Of a stretch of 64,000 bases of DNA, positions 1 to 10,028 are shown one piece after another; positions within the stretch are counted from its first letter, which is position 1, and every line of letters starts with the position of its first letter. Source of the stretch: Paratinospora sagittata (Eukaryota > Streptophyta > Magnoliopsida > Ranunculales > Menispermaceae); assembly GCA_035771175.1 (NCBI GenBank), contig CM069600.1, positions 12,542,420 through 12,606,419 on the forward strand, given 5' to 3'. The notes beneath the pieces are model-generated. The model did no database searches and had not been told where the DNA came from. It saw only the letters and a program-made list of their open reading frames with translations. The position numbers and the translations under genes were made by a program.

Positions 1-15
1 ATATGCATAGTTATG

Positions 16-48
<33 letters not shown>

Positions 49-700
49 CATATTATTGATGAAAATTTTGAATGAAAAATGTTATTAGATATATATATCT
101 TTAGAACTATATATATGATTTTTATATAGTTTGATTTAAATATATATATATATATATATAGTTATGATTTATGAAAACTATATATATTGTTATGATTAAA
201 TATATATATCTATATATCTATGCATATAGGAGATATATATATACCTTGCTATCAATGAAAAATTTTGGATGAAAAATTTTTAGATATATATATCTCTAGA
301 ACTATATATATATGTCAATTATATATAGTGTGATTTATATTAAATATATATCTAAAAAAAAAAACTATATGTCTAGCTATATATATATATATATATCTAT
401 ATACCTTAGTATATATGAGATATATATCTCATATTATTGATGAAAAATTTGAATGAAAAATATTATTAGATATATATATATCTTTAGAACTATATATATA
501 TATGAATTATATATAGTTAAGATTTATATTAAATATATATCTAGAAAACTACATGAATTCTATATAGTTTGATTTAAATATATATATAGTTATGATTTAT
601 GAAAACTATATATTCAGTTATGATTAAATATATATATATATATATATATATATCATATTGCTAATGAAAAATTTTGATTACCTAATGACATAAACTTCAA
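1..700. repeat. AT-rich tandem repeat, unit about 180-220 bp
   Basis: Nearly pure A/T sequence built from TATA runs. A recognisable block (a GATGAAAATTTTGAATG-like start followed by a TTAGATATATATATCTTTAGAACTA-like core) recurs at about 58, 256 and 438, with a partial copy near 660. This gives roughly three imperfect units. No gene is visible in it. It lies just upstream of the ORF at 749. Confidence 0.75.
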
Positions 701-748
701 GAGAAAAATATAAAATATTACTTAACTGACAAGGCATAAATCTTAAAA

Positions 749-2116
749 ATGTTAGGAATATATTTTGTGTCTTTCACAAATTTATTTTTCTTTCAGCAAA
801 GATTGGCCTCAAGTGAAGGAACAACTTCCACTAGCGGGGAACCAATTCCCACTAGACTCAAGGAATTGTCCAAAAGGGAGGTTATAACTATGAGGAGCAT
901 CGACAACAGAGATCTCCGCCTCCACCCAATCCTTCACAACAAACTCGCAACTGTGGGTTGGTTGAACATAACAAAGGTTGAGGGCCAAGTCTCTTACAAC
1001 TTGTTAAGATCCTTCTACGAAGCCATGAATTACGTGGGACTTCCAGAAGAGGGAATCAACCCTGTATTGGAGACAACAGTTATGGGGATAAAAATTCCTA
1101 TCAACATTGAAATCATCGCTCGACTTATGAAGATTCCGATTGAGGAAAGAATTATTGATCCACATGAACCGCAGACAATTACAGAGATTGCAGAGTCTAA
1201 TGAACAATTATTCAATTCCCTCACCAAGGAGCCATACACTCAATCAACGTTCACCAACCTCCCAAACAATTATCTTAAACCATCTCTTGCCGGCCTTGGA
1301 ACGACAACATCTAGCCAGAAAGGAGGCCTAATGGCACTATGTCAAGGGCCAACTCCTTGTGCTATATTGCATAGAGAAGGGAATAAAGGTCTCCCTACCT
1401 CACATCATCATCCAACAAATGTTGAGGTGATTCAAAACCCTTTGAGAAAGGAATTCCTCGGTTACGGAATCTTGCTCATGAGGATGCTACGCGAAGTAAA
1501 CATCGACACTTTTGATGGGACTTCGACACAAATCGTTGAGCCAGTTACAACATCTTCTATCTTCAAGATATACGTTCCAAGGGGAGGAGTAACTGACGAG
1601 GAAGTATTCGGCACAACGATAGGAAATGCCGAGAGAATGAGGGACAAGCATGGACGTTGCCTTCGAAAAAGTCGACGCAAGATTCCCGTCAGAGAAGCAC
1701 CAAATTTTGGAGGGCAGAACATTCCAATGAGCCCACTACTTCAAAACTTTTCACCTCATACAGATCTAGATATACAAGGGGCTCAAGTTAGGGGATCCCC
1801 TTATAATCAAAACAATTACCTTTCACCTATGTATCACACGTACAACCAATGCTTTCCCCCAATGCCTATGGCCTACCCTCCACCTATGGGACAATCGAGC
1901 CATCAACCACCAATGGACCAATCGACTAAGCTTTTTGAAAGGTTAAATAAAATGGAATCCAATATGGCGGAAATGAGAGCGACTCAAAATTATATATTAA
2001 CACATATGCAAAACTCTGAAGCAGAGCGAGCAAACTCTCAACCTTCTATTAGTAGTTGTTCTGTACCTAGCAGGAGATCTAGAAGGAGTGGAAGTAGGCA
2101 GGGAAATCAAAATTGA
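749..2116 (+). CDS. Plant transposon-associated ORF (PF20167-like), 455 codons
   Basis: An uninterrupted 455-codon frame. The region of residues 50-140 contains the pattern 'LLRSFYEAMNY ... TTVMGIKIPINIEIIARLMKIP', which I recognise as the style of the 'putative plant transposon protein' domain found in many plant repeat ORFs. The C-terminal third is rich in Pro, Met, Gln and Tyr, then Ser/Arg, and looks disordered. A strong polypyrimidine-CAG splice acceptor ends at about 797, so the first 16 codons may be intronic and the true protein may begin upstream or at a later Met. Its function is unknown. It could be an accessory ORF of a retroelement whose remainder is not in view. The open frame is notable beside the decayed gag-pol that follows. 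Confidence 0.55.
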   Translation: MLGIYFVSFTNLFFFQQRLASSEGTTSTSGEPIPTRLKELSKREVITMRSIDNRDLRLHPILHNKLATVGWLNITKVEGQVSYNLLRSFYEAMNYVGLPEEGINPVLETTVMGIKIPINIEIIARLMKIPIEERIIDPHEPQTITEIAESNEQLFNSLTKEPYTQSTFTNLPNNYLKPSLAGLGTTTSSQKGGLMALCQGPTPCAILHREGNKGLPTSHHHPTNVEVIQNPLRKEFLGYGILLMRMLREVNIDTFDGTSTQIVEPVTTSSIFKIYVPRGGVTDEEVFGTTIGNAERMRDKHGRCLRKSRRKIPVREAPNFGGQNIPMSPLLQNFSPHTDLDIQGAQVRGSPYNQNNYLSPMYHTYNQCFPPMPMAYPPPMGQSSHQPPMDQSTKLFERLNKMESNMAEMRATQNYILTHMQNSEAERANSQPSISSCSVPSRRSRRSGSRQGNQN

Positions 2117-2858
2117 TTACTGGTATTGTAAACTTTTCTTTTATATACATGAATGAAATGTTTTGTTTAAAGACTATCTTTGGTGGGCCGACTTACAACC
2201 ATTCTTTCTTTTGTATCACTAACTTTGGAATGGTATGGGACATAACAAAATTGGAGGATACTAAATAAAATGTGGAAGTAAGAAAACCCATGACCTTGTG
2301 TGAAAAGAAACATTTGGAGACAGTTGCATTACTAATATTATCACTAAGTTTACACGGTATGGGACGAGTAAATTTGGACGATACTATTAGTGAACTTCTA
2401 TTCAGCCAATGTTTTTAGATACCGTGTTCATACAACTTAACTTGGTTAACACCCTTATCGAAAAGACTAAGAGTAAGAGTTTGAATACATAAGATTGCGA
2501 TAAAACGTTAGATCAGGATATTTACCGAGGCAAATCTTAGAATTCTTATGGCTCGTATGGATTTTTAATGAAATATATAAGTATGTTCACAAAGACCAAA
2601 ACCAAATCATTTGAAATACTTGAAAAGTTTTGTACTTTATTGTATAAACATTCTAACCTTGTTTTTACACCCTGCCAAACATACGAGTTATATAAGATTC
2701 TTTGATTCCTCAAAAAAAAAAAACCTTACACTATACTTAGAAAAAATAGGTGATTTTAATATTGCAGTACTCTCGAAATTGTTGGTGAGCATACTATAAC
2801 ATTATACTTGACTACAGTTTCTTAATCTTGGTTTTATTTTCTCCTTGCCAGTGAGAAA
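2117..2858. other. Spacer between ORF and gag, no gene seen
   Basis: AT-rich non-coding sequence. Two related stretches near 2212 and 2339 share a 'tatcactaa.ttt...ggtatgggac' pattern about 126 bp apart. No LTR, primer-binding site or RNA gene is visible, which is why the following gypsy element is called 5'-truncated. Confidence 0.5.
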
Positions 2859-3979
2859 ATGCAAATAAGGAAGAGAGGAAGGCCACATACTGTTCGTCCA
2901 GCAGTTGAGGCACCTCCTGAGATTCAGGAACCGCCGCCTCCGACAACAGCACATGCCACACCCGACACTGCCACTCCATCTGGGCAGGCAATACCATCCC
3001 CACCCCTACCCTTTACTATGCCTTCGAGCATGAAAACCTTTTTCGCCAGATTTATTGAAGCAATCAAAGCCACTGTTCAAACGGCCGTTCGTGAGACCGC
3101 GACCAGTCAGGTTGCCACGATTCAAGCACCTGTAAAATTTGGGTCAGAAGCTCAAACCGATCAGATTACTAAATACAAGCGGCTACAACCTCTTACTTTC
3201 GATGGCACCATTGATGCTGATGAGGTGCAAAAGTGGTTGGATGAGTCAAAGAAGGCTCTTGATGCAATAGGAGTCGATGAGACTCAAAAAATTCCACTAG
3301 CGACCTACCAACTTGTTGGTGGGGCAAATACATGGTGGTTGACAGTGGTGGGGCAAATACATGGTGGTTGACAGTGAAAGAAGACCTAAGGGTCAACATA
3401 GCAGATATGACTTGGCAACAGTTTGAGTCAATGTTTATTGATGAGTATTTTTCCAGCGCGGTGACAAAACAGAAGCACCAGGAATTCGCTAAGTTATACC
3501 AGGGCATCATGACTGTCAGAGAATATGCTGGAAAATTCAAAGAATTATCAGTCTACTTTCTCTCCACCATCTCAACGGAGCGAGATAAGACTGAGAAATT
3601 TTATAATGGCCTTCTCCATGACATTCGACAAGCCTTGTCAATCTTGGATCTCAAGATTTACAAGGAGGTTATTGACAAGGCCATGAGCTTTGAACAAGAG
3701 AAAATCTTACAGGAACAGAGAATGAATAAGGGCAAACGGCCTGCGACGTTTTCCCAACAAGGCTTGCAACAGGGCAACAAGAAGAAGCCCTACTACAATC
3801 AAAACCCAACCCTCTCAGCCCCAGTTTCCAAGAATGAGGCCACAACACCTACGGCTGAACCTTCTAACCCTAACCATCAGGGTCTCCGAAATCATGGCCG
3901 TGGAGGTCGTTATGGAAGAGGTGGCTGTAGAAACGGCAATGGCAGAGGTGGTGGTCGACACCACAATCAGCAAGGCTAA
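2859..3979 (+). pseudogene. gag of the Tekay-like element, frameshifted
   Basis: Retrotransposon capsid-type gag. A Pro-rich N-terminus is followed by 'LQPLTFDGTIDADEVQKWL', a typical gag start, then a GGANTWW motif. A 29-bp tandem duplication (3318-3375) then shifts the frame, and gag continues in another frame from about 3360 ('ADMTWQQFESMFIDEYF', 'EYAGKFKELSVYF'). The tail is rich in Gly, Arg, Asn and Gln, as expected before the zinc knuckle. A stop follows at 3979. The protein cannot be made intact. Confidence 0.85.
3318..3375 (+). repeat. 29-bp tandem duplication inside gag
   Basis: The unit beginning GGTGGGGCAAATACATGG occurs twice back to back (3318-3346 and 3347-3375) with no difference. 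Its length is not a multiple of three, so it is a gag frameshift. Confidence 0.95.
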
Positions 3980-4453
3980 CAGAACAATCAGCATGGCCAG
4001 CAACACAATCAGCAGTATAGGCCTACTTGTTTCAACTGCGGCTAGCAGGGCCACGTAAGAAATGCCTATCCGCACCTTCAGTAACATGTTCCTGCTATTC
4101 CAGTCCAACACGCACCACCTGCTGCTAATGCCCAACCCAGGCAGAACCAGTAGAATCAGGGTCAACGGAATCAGGGCATAGCATATGCCATCGCTCAACA
4201 ACCCCTCCCAGACAACAATGTAGTCGAAGGTACCTTTCCTTTGTTCAATACAATGGTGCATGTTTTGTTTGATTCAGGTGCTACGCATTCTTTTATATCA
4301 TCAGCATTGGTAAGACATTTAGGCCTGCATCCTGAACCCACAAACATCACACTCCATGTCACATCACCGTTTTGATCTGGTACTGACGTGAATTTGCAGT
4401 GTTCTCGATGTGAACTTCGAATGTCAGAATAGATAATATATGCAGATCTTTTT
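3980..4453 (+). pseudogene. gag zinc knuckle and protease, with stops
   Basis: Continuation of the element. A CCHC knuckle with the C-x2-C spacing and a GH pair lies at about 4027-4071 (CFNCG-stop-QGHVRNA); its last Cys codon is not in place and a stop replaces a likely Gln. The aspartic protease has the catalytic triad in VLFDSGATHSF at about 4262-4294. Stops occur in the Gln-rich linker at 3977-4155, at about 4373 and at about 4428. Most look like CAA or CAG changed to TAA or TAG. Confidence 0.8.
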
Positions 4454-6058
4454 GTGATGGATATTGAAGACTTCGACATCATCCTCGGCATGGACTGGCT
4501 CCCACCACTGAATGCAAAGATCGACTGTCTGACGAAGCAAGTTCAATTAACCTTGCCTACAGGAGAGTTTGTCAAGATTCAGGGAACAAGGAAATGGATA
4601 CACAAATCAACAGTTGCACTTCTCAAATCACAACTTCGAGCGTTATCCCTTGGTGAAGAAAATGAATCAACAGCACTATACCCTCTCGAAGTGCACGATG
4701 TTCCAATCATATCTAAATTCCCAACAGTTTTTCTAAATGACCTTCCTGGTCTACCTCCAGTTAGGGAATTCGATTTTGAGATCAACCTCATACCTGGGAC
4801 AGGGCCCATCTCAATTCCACCATACAGAATGTCTAATGTCGAGCTGGTCGAATTAGACAACCAATTGAAGGAATTAGAGAGTAATGGTTTCATCCGAAAG
4901 AGTTCATCACCCTGGGGCGTTCCAGTTCTGTTCGTTCGCAAAAAGGATGGTTCGTTACGACTTTGCATCGATTATCGCAAATTGAATAACGCCACCATCA
5001 AGAACAGATATCCATTGCCCAGGATCGATGGCTTGTTCAACCAACTTAGAGATGCCAAATACTTCTCTAAGATTGATTTACGGTCCGGTTATCACCAACT
5101 CCGGATTCGAGAGTCGGACATCACCAAGACGGCGTTCAAAACTCGGTATGGTCATTACGAGTTCTTGGTTATGTCGTTCGGTCTAACAAATGCACCTGCT
5201 GCATTCATGGATTTGATGAATCACATTTTCAGGTTATACTTAAACCGATTCGTGGTGGTTTTTGTGGACGACATCTTGATATACTCCTCAACCGAGGAAG
5301 ACAATAAGATACATCTGAAGATAGTCCTCCAGACCTTGAGAAGCCATCAACTGTATGCAAAGTTGAGTAAGTGCGAATTTTGGGCGAAGAGAGTTCAATT
5401 CCTAGACCATGTGGTTTCAGGCAATGGAATTGAGGTAGATCCTTCTAAGGTTGAAGCAGTTTTAAATTGGAAGCAGCCTACCACTGTTACTCAGGTTAGG
5501 AGTTTTCTTGGTTTGGCTGGCTATTACCGACGCTTCATCAAAGAGTTCTCAAAGATTGCTGAACCTATGACCAAGCTCACTCGAAAAGACGTGCGATTCA
5601 TCTGGAATCCCGCCTGTGAAGCATCATTTCAGGAATTAAAGAAACGCCTCACGACGGCACCTGTACTTTTCACTCCAAGAAATGCAATTGGATTTTCACT
5701 ATACACCGACGCCTCTCTTCAAGGCTTAGGTGTCGTACTAATGCAAGAAGGCCAAGTTGTTGCATATGCCTCGAGGCAACAGAAGATTCATGAGGGTAAT
5801 TACCCAACACATGACTTGGAACTTGCAGTTGTTGTGTTTGCACTGAAGCTATGGCGTCATTACCTATACGGTAAACGGTTTGAGGTCTTCTCAGATCACA
5901 AAAGTCTTAAGTACATATACACTTAGAGAGACCTAAACCTCCGCCAGAGACGACGGTTGGAATTCTTGAAAGATTATGACTTTCAACTCTAGTACCATCC
6001 CGGAAAGGCCAATGTTGTGGCCGATGCCCTGAGTAGAAAATCTTATGTTGCTTGCACT
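4454..6058 (+). pseudogene. Reverse transcriptase and RNase H
   Basis: The longest open stretch of the element (490 codons to 5926). It begins with '[12 protein letters not shown]', the protease-RT linker. RT motifs are present: '[12 protein letters not shown]', '[14 protein letters not shown]' and the catalytic FVDDILIYS at about 5260. RNase H begins at '[13 protein letters not shown]', which carries a catalytic Asp, with the DHKSL motif near 5893. A stop at 5924 (probable CAG to TAG) and another near 5990 cut the distal RNase H, where 'YHPGKANVVADALSRK' is still readable. Confidence 0.9.
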
Positions 6059-6329
6059 CTTAACTATGAAATGGGGAAGTTGGCTACATAAATGGATAAC
6101 TTTAACCTACAGCTGAACGTAGAGGGACCACGACCACGACTTTCTCAATTATCAGCCACCTCTGAGCTCGTTCAAAAGATTTCAGCTACTCAAGCCAATA
6201 ACCCTATGTTAATGGAGAAATGAGAACATCTACTCAGCGGACAAGATCTTCCTCATTGGTTAGTCTTTAAAGATGGAGCCGTTTTCTATAAAAAGAATGT
6301 CTCTGTCTACCGAACGATCCTGAGGTTCA

Positions 6330-7608
6330 GAAAAACGTGCTTACTGAGATGCACTGTTCGAGGTACGTTATGCATCCTGGGGGTGACAAGATGTACAAGG
6401 ATGTCAAGCGACAATTCTGGTTTTCTGGAATGAAGACGACAATTGCAGACTTCATTGCTCGATGTCTCGTTTGCCAAAAAGTCAAGGCCGAATGAAGACT
6501 TCCCTCAGGACTTCTCCAGCCGTTACCTATTGGAGAATGGAAGTGGAAGAACATCGCAACGGATTTTGTTACGACCTTGCCTCGAAATAATAAAGGGCAA
6601 GATGTTATCTGGGTTATCATTGACAGACTTACAAAGTCTGCGCACTTCTTGCCAATAAAGTTCACGGATAATCCTGCCAAACTTGCAGAACTATATGAAA
6701 GAGATATTGTACGCCTTCATGGCATACCACTCACGATCGTCTCTGATCGAGACCCTCGATTCACATCAAACTTTTGGAAAAGCTTTCAGAATATAATGGG
6801 TTCTAAGATCACGATGAGCACAGCCTTCCACCCTCAGAATGGTGGGCAGTCAGAGCGGCTTATCCAAATCTTAGAAGACATGTTACGATGCTGCATTTTG
6901 GACTTTAATGACGGATGGGCAAAGTATTTGCATCTAGCTGAGTTTGCATACAACAACAACTACCAAACTAGTATCGGCATGACACCATACAAGGCTTTCT
7001 ATGGTCGGCCTTGCAGATCTCAGGTATGCTGGTTAGATATGGCAGATCGACCGCAGTTAGGCCCTGAACTAGTTCAAGAGACTTTTGAGAAGATCACACT
7101 AGTAAAGGAACGACTTCGTGTTGCACAAAGTCGACAGAAGAGCTATGCTGACAAGCGGAGGCAACCTCTAGAATTTGATAAGGGGGACTTTGTTTTTCTG
7201 AAAGTCCAGCCCACAAGAGGTGTCAAACGCTTTGGGATCAAAGGCAAGCTCTCCCCGCGGTATATCGGTCCATTTCAGATCATTGAACGTGTTGGCAAAC
7301 TTGCTTATCGTCTGTCCGTTCCATCGTCCATGCCTAAGGTTCATGACGTTTTTCACATATCTATGCTTCGCAAGTATCGTCCTGATCCTTCGCATATCAT
7401 CCCTTTAGTCAAGGTTCGGGTTGAGGAATGAAATACGTATCAGGAGAAAGCGATACTAATTTTAAATAGAAAAACTCAAGAACTACGGCGACGTAGCATA
7501 CCACTTGTGAAAGTGCTCTGGGATCACCACGGCGTAGAGGAAGCAACATGGGAACTAGAAGCAACTATTAAACAGAAATATCCTGAATTGTTTTCTAGTA
7601 CCAACTGA
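6330..7608 (+). pseudogene. Integrase with chromodomain-like tail
   Basis: An HHCC zinc finger (MHPGGDKMY ... CLVCQKVK, about 6369-6486) is followed by an in-frame stop near 6494. The catalytic core runs open from 6577: the first Asp in 'VIIDRLTKSAHFLP', the second in 'SDRDPRF' and the Glu in 'GQSERLIQILED'. The C-terminal part contains 'GPFQIIERVGKLAYRL' and 'VFHISMLRKY'. A stop at 7429-7431 separates it from a chromodomain-like end ('LVKVLWDHHGVEEATWELE', about 7507-7563) that closes near 7608. This tail is why the element is called a chromovirus. Confidence 0.88.
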
Positions 7609-7704
7609 TGATGCGATACATTGTCCTGTTTTCACTTATCAATAAACTGATGAAACATTGTTACACTTATCTTAATACATTGTTTCACTTGAATAACTAC
7701 ACCG

Positions 7705-7980
7705 ATGTCTGAAACTAACATCCATGGATATCGTGATGCACAAACGCAGTGGCCTCCTTCGCAACTTGTAACTACTTCTCAAGAAGCAGAGTCAAGTCAC
7801 TACTACTTTGCATCACCAACTCCATCACCGCACAACGATCATTATCGCCAGAACGTTCATGACTTTTTCGCAACAATCGCGTGCCCTCATCTTGGCAGGA
7901 CCTTCTACCACAATTGCCAAGAGGTCAAATTCAAGCAACAGTATTTCACCGCTCAACCTACCTCCCCTCAAACGATGTAA
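7705..7980 (+). CDS. Unidentified 91-codon ORF between pol and 3' LTR
   Basis: An open frame beginning MSETNIHGYRDAQTQW, rich in His, Tyr, Ser, Thr and Pro. I do not recognise it. Its position between the integrase and the polypurine tract is where some plant gypsy elements carry an extra ORF, but this length can also arise by chance. More Pro/Thr-rich sequence follows in the same region but with stops. Confidence 0.2.
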   Translation: MSETNIHGYRDAQTQWPPSQLVTTSQEAESSHYYFASPTPSPHNDHYRQNVHDFFATIACPHLGRTFYHNCQEVKFKQQYFTAQPTSPQTM

Positions 7981-8210
7981 CCATCGCCCTCCACCACCAT
8001 CTGTTATGCAAATGTAGGAATCTTCAGAGGATGAGTCCGATTTCATTTGCTCTTCATGGTTTTATGATGATGAGGATTCCACCCGGCCACAGTGCAATTC
8101 AGGGACCATACTAGCTCTATCCTGAACTCGCAAGAGATGACGCCGGCAGTGGATCTCAAGCAGATAACCAACATAACTACTTGAATTGATTTTGAGGGCG
8201 AAATCCCTTC

Positions 8211-8223
8211 AAGGGGGGTAGAG
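8211..8223 (+). promoter_or_regulatory. Polypurine tract of the Tekay-like element
   Basis: A purine-only run (AAGGGGGGTAGAG, broken only by one T) directly abuts the LTR start TGTAATGCCC. This is the usual plus-strand primer position and it fixes the LTR boundary at 8224. Confidence 0.8.
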
Positions 8224-9721
8224 TGTAATGCCCTGTATTTCACAAAAAAAAATAAAATAAAAATAAAATAATAATAATAATAATAATAATAATTTTAGGA
8301 TAAAGCACATGCCTAGAAGTCCAGGCACATGACACATGGCACATGCCTGGAAGTCCAAGCAGCCCGCCTGGACTTCCAGGCGCAAAAAACTCTATATAAA
8401 CTAACCTTTCCCTCTTCATTTTTCACACCAAATTCACTCCAAATTGTGATTTTTCCTCCTCTTTTCACTCATATTGAGTTTTTAGTCTTTTGAGACTCTC
8501 TGTCCGAGACTCTCAATGCAGTACAACGAAGTTCTGTCCGGAGGAAAGCGCCAGATCTGAAAAAGAAGAAGTTCTTATCTGAAGGTGGGGAACGAAACAT
8601 AGGTTTGCGTGTTTTATAACTTTTATTAAAGTTTACATTCAATTATTATTATGTTTACTGTTCATTTACACTGCATTATGTCATATAATGTTTATACTAC
8701 CGCACTTACGCCTGTACACTTGGAATTCACGTATTATACTGTTATAATGCCGGATTTGTGGTCAATCTGACTCAACTAGACTCGGTCTTGTCCTCAGTAG
8801 CTTTAAATAGTGAACGGGAGGCAGCGGGTTGCTCTAGGCGATTGGTTATTTAAGCAGACCTAGTGTCTCACCTCTCAACTGGGGACTGATCTAGTTGGTC
8901 TTATTGAAAGCTATCAGCGTATACATGTAATACTGAATGTCCTAACCATGCACGTCGTGATACCGACTCTGATAAGGGTCACTAGACTTTGGCAAAGTCA
9001 GTCTAAATGTCAAGAAAAGATCAGACCAGTAGACTAGACCAGGTCATGCATTGGCATCATACATATAACCACCTTGGGACGTATATGGTTCATGACTCAT
9101 AGAATAGTTAGGAGCATTGCTCGCTATTCATTACATTTATCTGGAGAGGGACGTACATGAGAACCCGGTTACACCCGGGGAGGGACATCAGTACGTGAAT
9201 CTAGAGCATCGTTCCTGAGGAGGGACGTATAGTGAGAACCTGGCTACGCCTGGGGAAGGACACCTATACGTGAACTCAGGCGATGTACGTTCATCAAACC
9301 ATTACGAGACGGTGTCATGAATACATACATATTGATTGATTATGATGCTCACATGTGTATTTAAGATATTTGATATTGAAGTATGCTTTCTTAATTGTTA
9401 TACTCATGAACTATTTACCCACTGAGCGCGTTAAGCTCACTCCATTATTATCCAATCTTTCACAGGAAATTAGGGTAGACTGGGTGCAGGTTATAGGGCC
9501 CACATTTTGTACCCTTTGTATAATTCATTGGGGATTTTGGGGAATATGTTCCCTTGACCATTTTATGTACAAATTATATTCTGAATTAAATGAAATCAGA
9601 TTTGTACTGTGTGACATATATTTCCTATGCGCACTTTGTTGTTACCATTGGTATTGTTCCAAATGCGTGCCCCGTCCGTGAGTGTACCGCCGGTTTAGGC
9701 GAGTCCGGGCGGGGTGTGACA
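8224..9721 (+). repeat. 3' LTR of the Tekay-like element (1498 bp)
   Basis: Starts TGTAATGCCCTG after the polypurine tract and ends GGGTGTGACA. It contains an AATAAT microsatellite (about 8258-8293), a perfect hairpin (8345-8381), a TATATAAA box (8393-8400) and a repeated GAGGGACGTA-type block between 9145 and 9290. Sequence after 9721 changes to copia. No second copy of this LTR is in the window. Confidence 0.85.
8345..8400 (+). promoter_or_regulatory. LTR promoter: 13-bp hairpin plus TATA box
   Basis: GCCTGGAAGTCCA (8345-8357) and its exact reverse complement TGGACTTCCAGGC (8369-8381) flank an 11-nt loop. A degenerate half copy (GCCTAGAAGTCC) sits about 35 bp upstream. TATATAAA follows at 8393-8400. 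The position fits a U3 promoter; a role for the palindrome as a protein-binding site is inference. Confidence 0.6.
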
Positions 9722-10028
9722 TCTTAGTTAAAAAACAATAGTTTGATTAACATGGTATCAGAGCTTATAGACTAACTTCAATGGCTACAGGATCAACAAA
9801 CTCATCACAACATAGTTTTCTTCAATCACAACGGAAGTGACTTCAATTGCAAAGGTACTAAACTTCAATTTACCAATCAAGTTGAATGGTAGCAACTACA
9901 ATTACTAGAAGGTGCAAGTTAGATTAGCAATAAGAGCCCTCGATCTTGATCATCTCATCTTTGGATCAAGAAATCCACCAAATTGTGATGCAAATAACAG
10001 TAATTTCGCAGATTCATCTCAGGTTAAT
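9722..10028 (+). pseudogene. Copia 5' fragment: LTR end, primer site, start of gag
   Basis: About 33 bp of LTR end is followed by TGGTATCAGAGC (about 9755), the initiator-Met tRNA primer site. ATGGCTACAGGATC begins gag near 9781. Gag-like peptides 'FNLPIKLNGSNYNY' and 'VRLAIRALDLDHLIFG' are readable across two frames. The fragment is cut at both ends: on the left by the Tekay-like element and on the right by the LTR at 10029. Confidence 0.75.

Larger units (their letters stand above)
2859..9721 (+). mobile_element. Ty3/gypsy Tekay-like chromovirus, 5'-truncated, decayed
   Basis: Gag, protease, reverse transcriptase, RNase H, integrase and a C-terminal chromodomain-like segment occur in the gypsy order on the plus strand, followed by a polypurine tract (8211-8223) and a 3' LTR (8224-9721). 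No matching 5' LTR lies upstream, so the left end is lost or outside the window. The coding region carries many stops and at least one frameshift and is not functional. The element's right edge cuts a copia LTR about 30 bp before that element's primer site. The Tekay-like assignment rests on the chromodomain-type tail and motif style, and is inference. Confidence 0.85.

Noticed and set aside
8224..10028. One continuous element in which the 3' LTR is followed by its own primer site at 9755
   Set aside because: The primer site belongs to a copia gag start. The gypsy LTR ends GTGTGACA at 9721, about 33 bp before it, so two elements abut.
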